From Chaunax sp. Z400 (Eukaryota > Chordata > Actinopteri > Lophiiformes > Chaunacidae), in assembly GCA_037577475.1 (NCBI GenBank), contig CM075184.1, positions 9,002,594 to 9,066,593 of the forward strand: 64,000 nucleotides of DNA. Direction: 5' to 3'. The translations under genes and the position numbers were made by a program. The stretch's first letter is position 1, and the number at the start of each line of letters is the position of its first letter. Of the stretch, positions 63,088 through 64,000 are shown piece after piece. The notes under the pieces are model-generated. The model saw nothing but the letters and a program-made list of their open reading frames with translations. It made no database searches and was not told where the DNA came from.

Positions 63088-64000
63088 CTGTTTCAGAGAA
63101 AAAGAGCCAAAAACAAGAAGAGTAGCATCCCGTGTAAATACCAATTACAGAGTGATGCAACTCCCGCAATTACATCTGTATCCAAGCCAAATGCATAACA
63201 ACAATACTTTAGATTTTTCTTAATATAATTTTGGATTGGTAATTCATTCAACTCACCACCATAAAGTAGTAGTAGCAGGAGGATTAAGATATAAATGCAT
63301 GTCTTTATTGCTATATATTGCAGAGGATAGAGTGTTTAACGGTGCTGGCAGCTCATTGAAACGGTACAGCAGTGACTTGAGCTAAATGCTAATGCCAGCA
63401 TGCAAACAAGCTCACAATGACAATGCTAGAATGCTGATGTTAAACAGCTATAATGTTGCCTGTCAAACAGATCTCATGGAAAAATGGTTCTTTTATAGTG
63501 GTGATTAACCAATAGGAATCTTCCAACTGCATATAGGGTCGTGGTCTAGAGAGGGTGTAGATGTTACGTTTACAACCACGTTTACTGACCACTTATCCCA
63601 TTTGCACAGGGAATGTAAATTACCCCATGGCTAGACACTATGTTGACTTTCATAACAGTAACCCAGCTCTATTACAAGCCTCTGATATTAACCACATCCC
63701 ATTTGACGGATGAAAGGGTGATGGAAACATCTATGTTTTACACTTATTTAGTCCATCTAAACCTTCTTGCAATCATTCCCATTGTTAGTATTCTATAAGT
63801 TGCTCTTTTAATCAGCTTTTACAAATATTGTGTGCATGCTGGAGATTAAAAAAAATGTCTATAGCCTCTCTGGGCCACAACCCTAAATGCAGGTGAAATA
63901 TTCTTATGTTGGTTATCAACTCTGTAATAGGAAAGAGAAACTCTTAATTTTTTCCCAATGATGCCAAGCCATGTCAGAGTTTGTTTTAAGGTCTGACGTG
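63088..64000. other. Interval with no exon found
   Basis: Upstream (gene sense) of the first visible exon of the minus-strand receptor. I looked for the expected N-terminal GAIN and signal-peptide exons and found no convincing one. Confidence 0.4.

Noticed and set aside
62944..63144. Longer first exon for the 56-63 kb receptor, reading through to 63144
   Set aside because: A good acceptor (CTGAAACAG) lies at 63088 and the phase fits. The residues beyond it do not look like GAIN domain.

Overview
The window is nuclear DNA from a vertebrate, almost certainly a ray-finned (teleost) fish. Genes are split by GT-AG introns, the encoded proteins are vertebrate-specific families, and the spaces between exons are full of fish-type repeats: tRNA-derived SINEs, LINE 3' ends, hAT-like elements and microsatellites. 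No bacterial, plasmid, CRISPR or phage feature is visible. I joined exons by reading splice sites and checking that every junction keeps the reading frame.

Layout. (1) 143-8173 (+): an adhesion G-protein-coupled receptor of the ADGRG group, most like ADGRG1/GPR56, complete at the 3' end and missing its first exon(s) at the left edge. (2) 14.8-25.6 kb (+): SLC7A6, the light chain of the y+L amino acid exchanger, 486 residues, with a probable non-coding first exon near 14.9 kb. (3) 27972-33178 (-): SLC7A6OS, an Iwr1-type RNA polymerase II transport factor, 330 residues, converging tail-to-tail on SLC7A6. This pairing supports the SLC7A6 call. (4) 35875-37734 (+): an unrecognised 327-residue coiled-coil protein built by duplication of an exon-intron unit. 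(5) 39.3-40.5 kb (+): a broken TRIM gene of the fish bloodthirsty-like type. (6) 43237-51207 (-): a compact, complete 530-residue ADGRG-type adhesion GPCR with signal peptide, GAIN/GPS region and 7TM. (7) 56559-63087 (-): its tandem paralogue, 413 residues visible, with the N-terminal exons not found.

The three receptors share one design: GAIN domain, GPS cleavage site, hydrophobic tethered-agonist stretch, then 7TM. They look like a local ADGRG cluster with SLC7A6/SLC7A6OS inserted in it. Genes 6 and 7 are very alike in their TM2-TM4 exon and are likely fairly recent duplicates.

Repeats worth attention are a SINE carrying exactly 20 copies of a 20-bp unit, two hAT-like elements with 8-bp target duplications in SLC7A6OS introns, a palindromic MITE, three tandem arrays of 31, about 55 and 140 bp, and several dead LINE or gag fragments. 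The most unusual structure is at 61.0-62.2 kb. There a 146-bp near-identical copy of one exon of gene 7 sits inside a dead LINE, where the reverse transcriptase active-site segment should be, and ends in a nested perfect inverted repeat. I see no convincing new multi-gene system.
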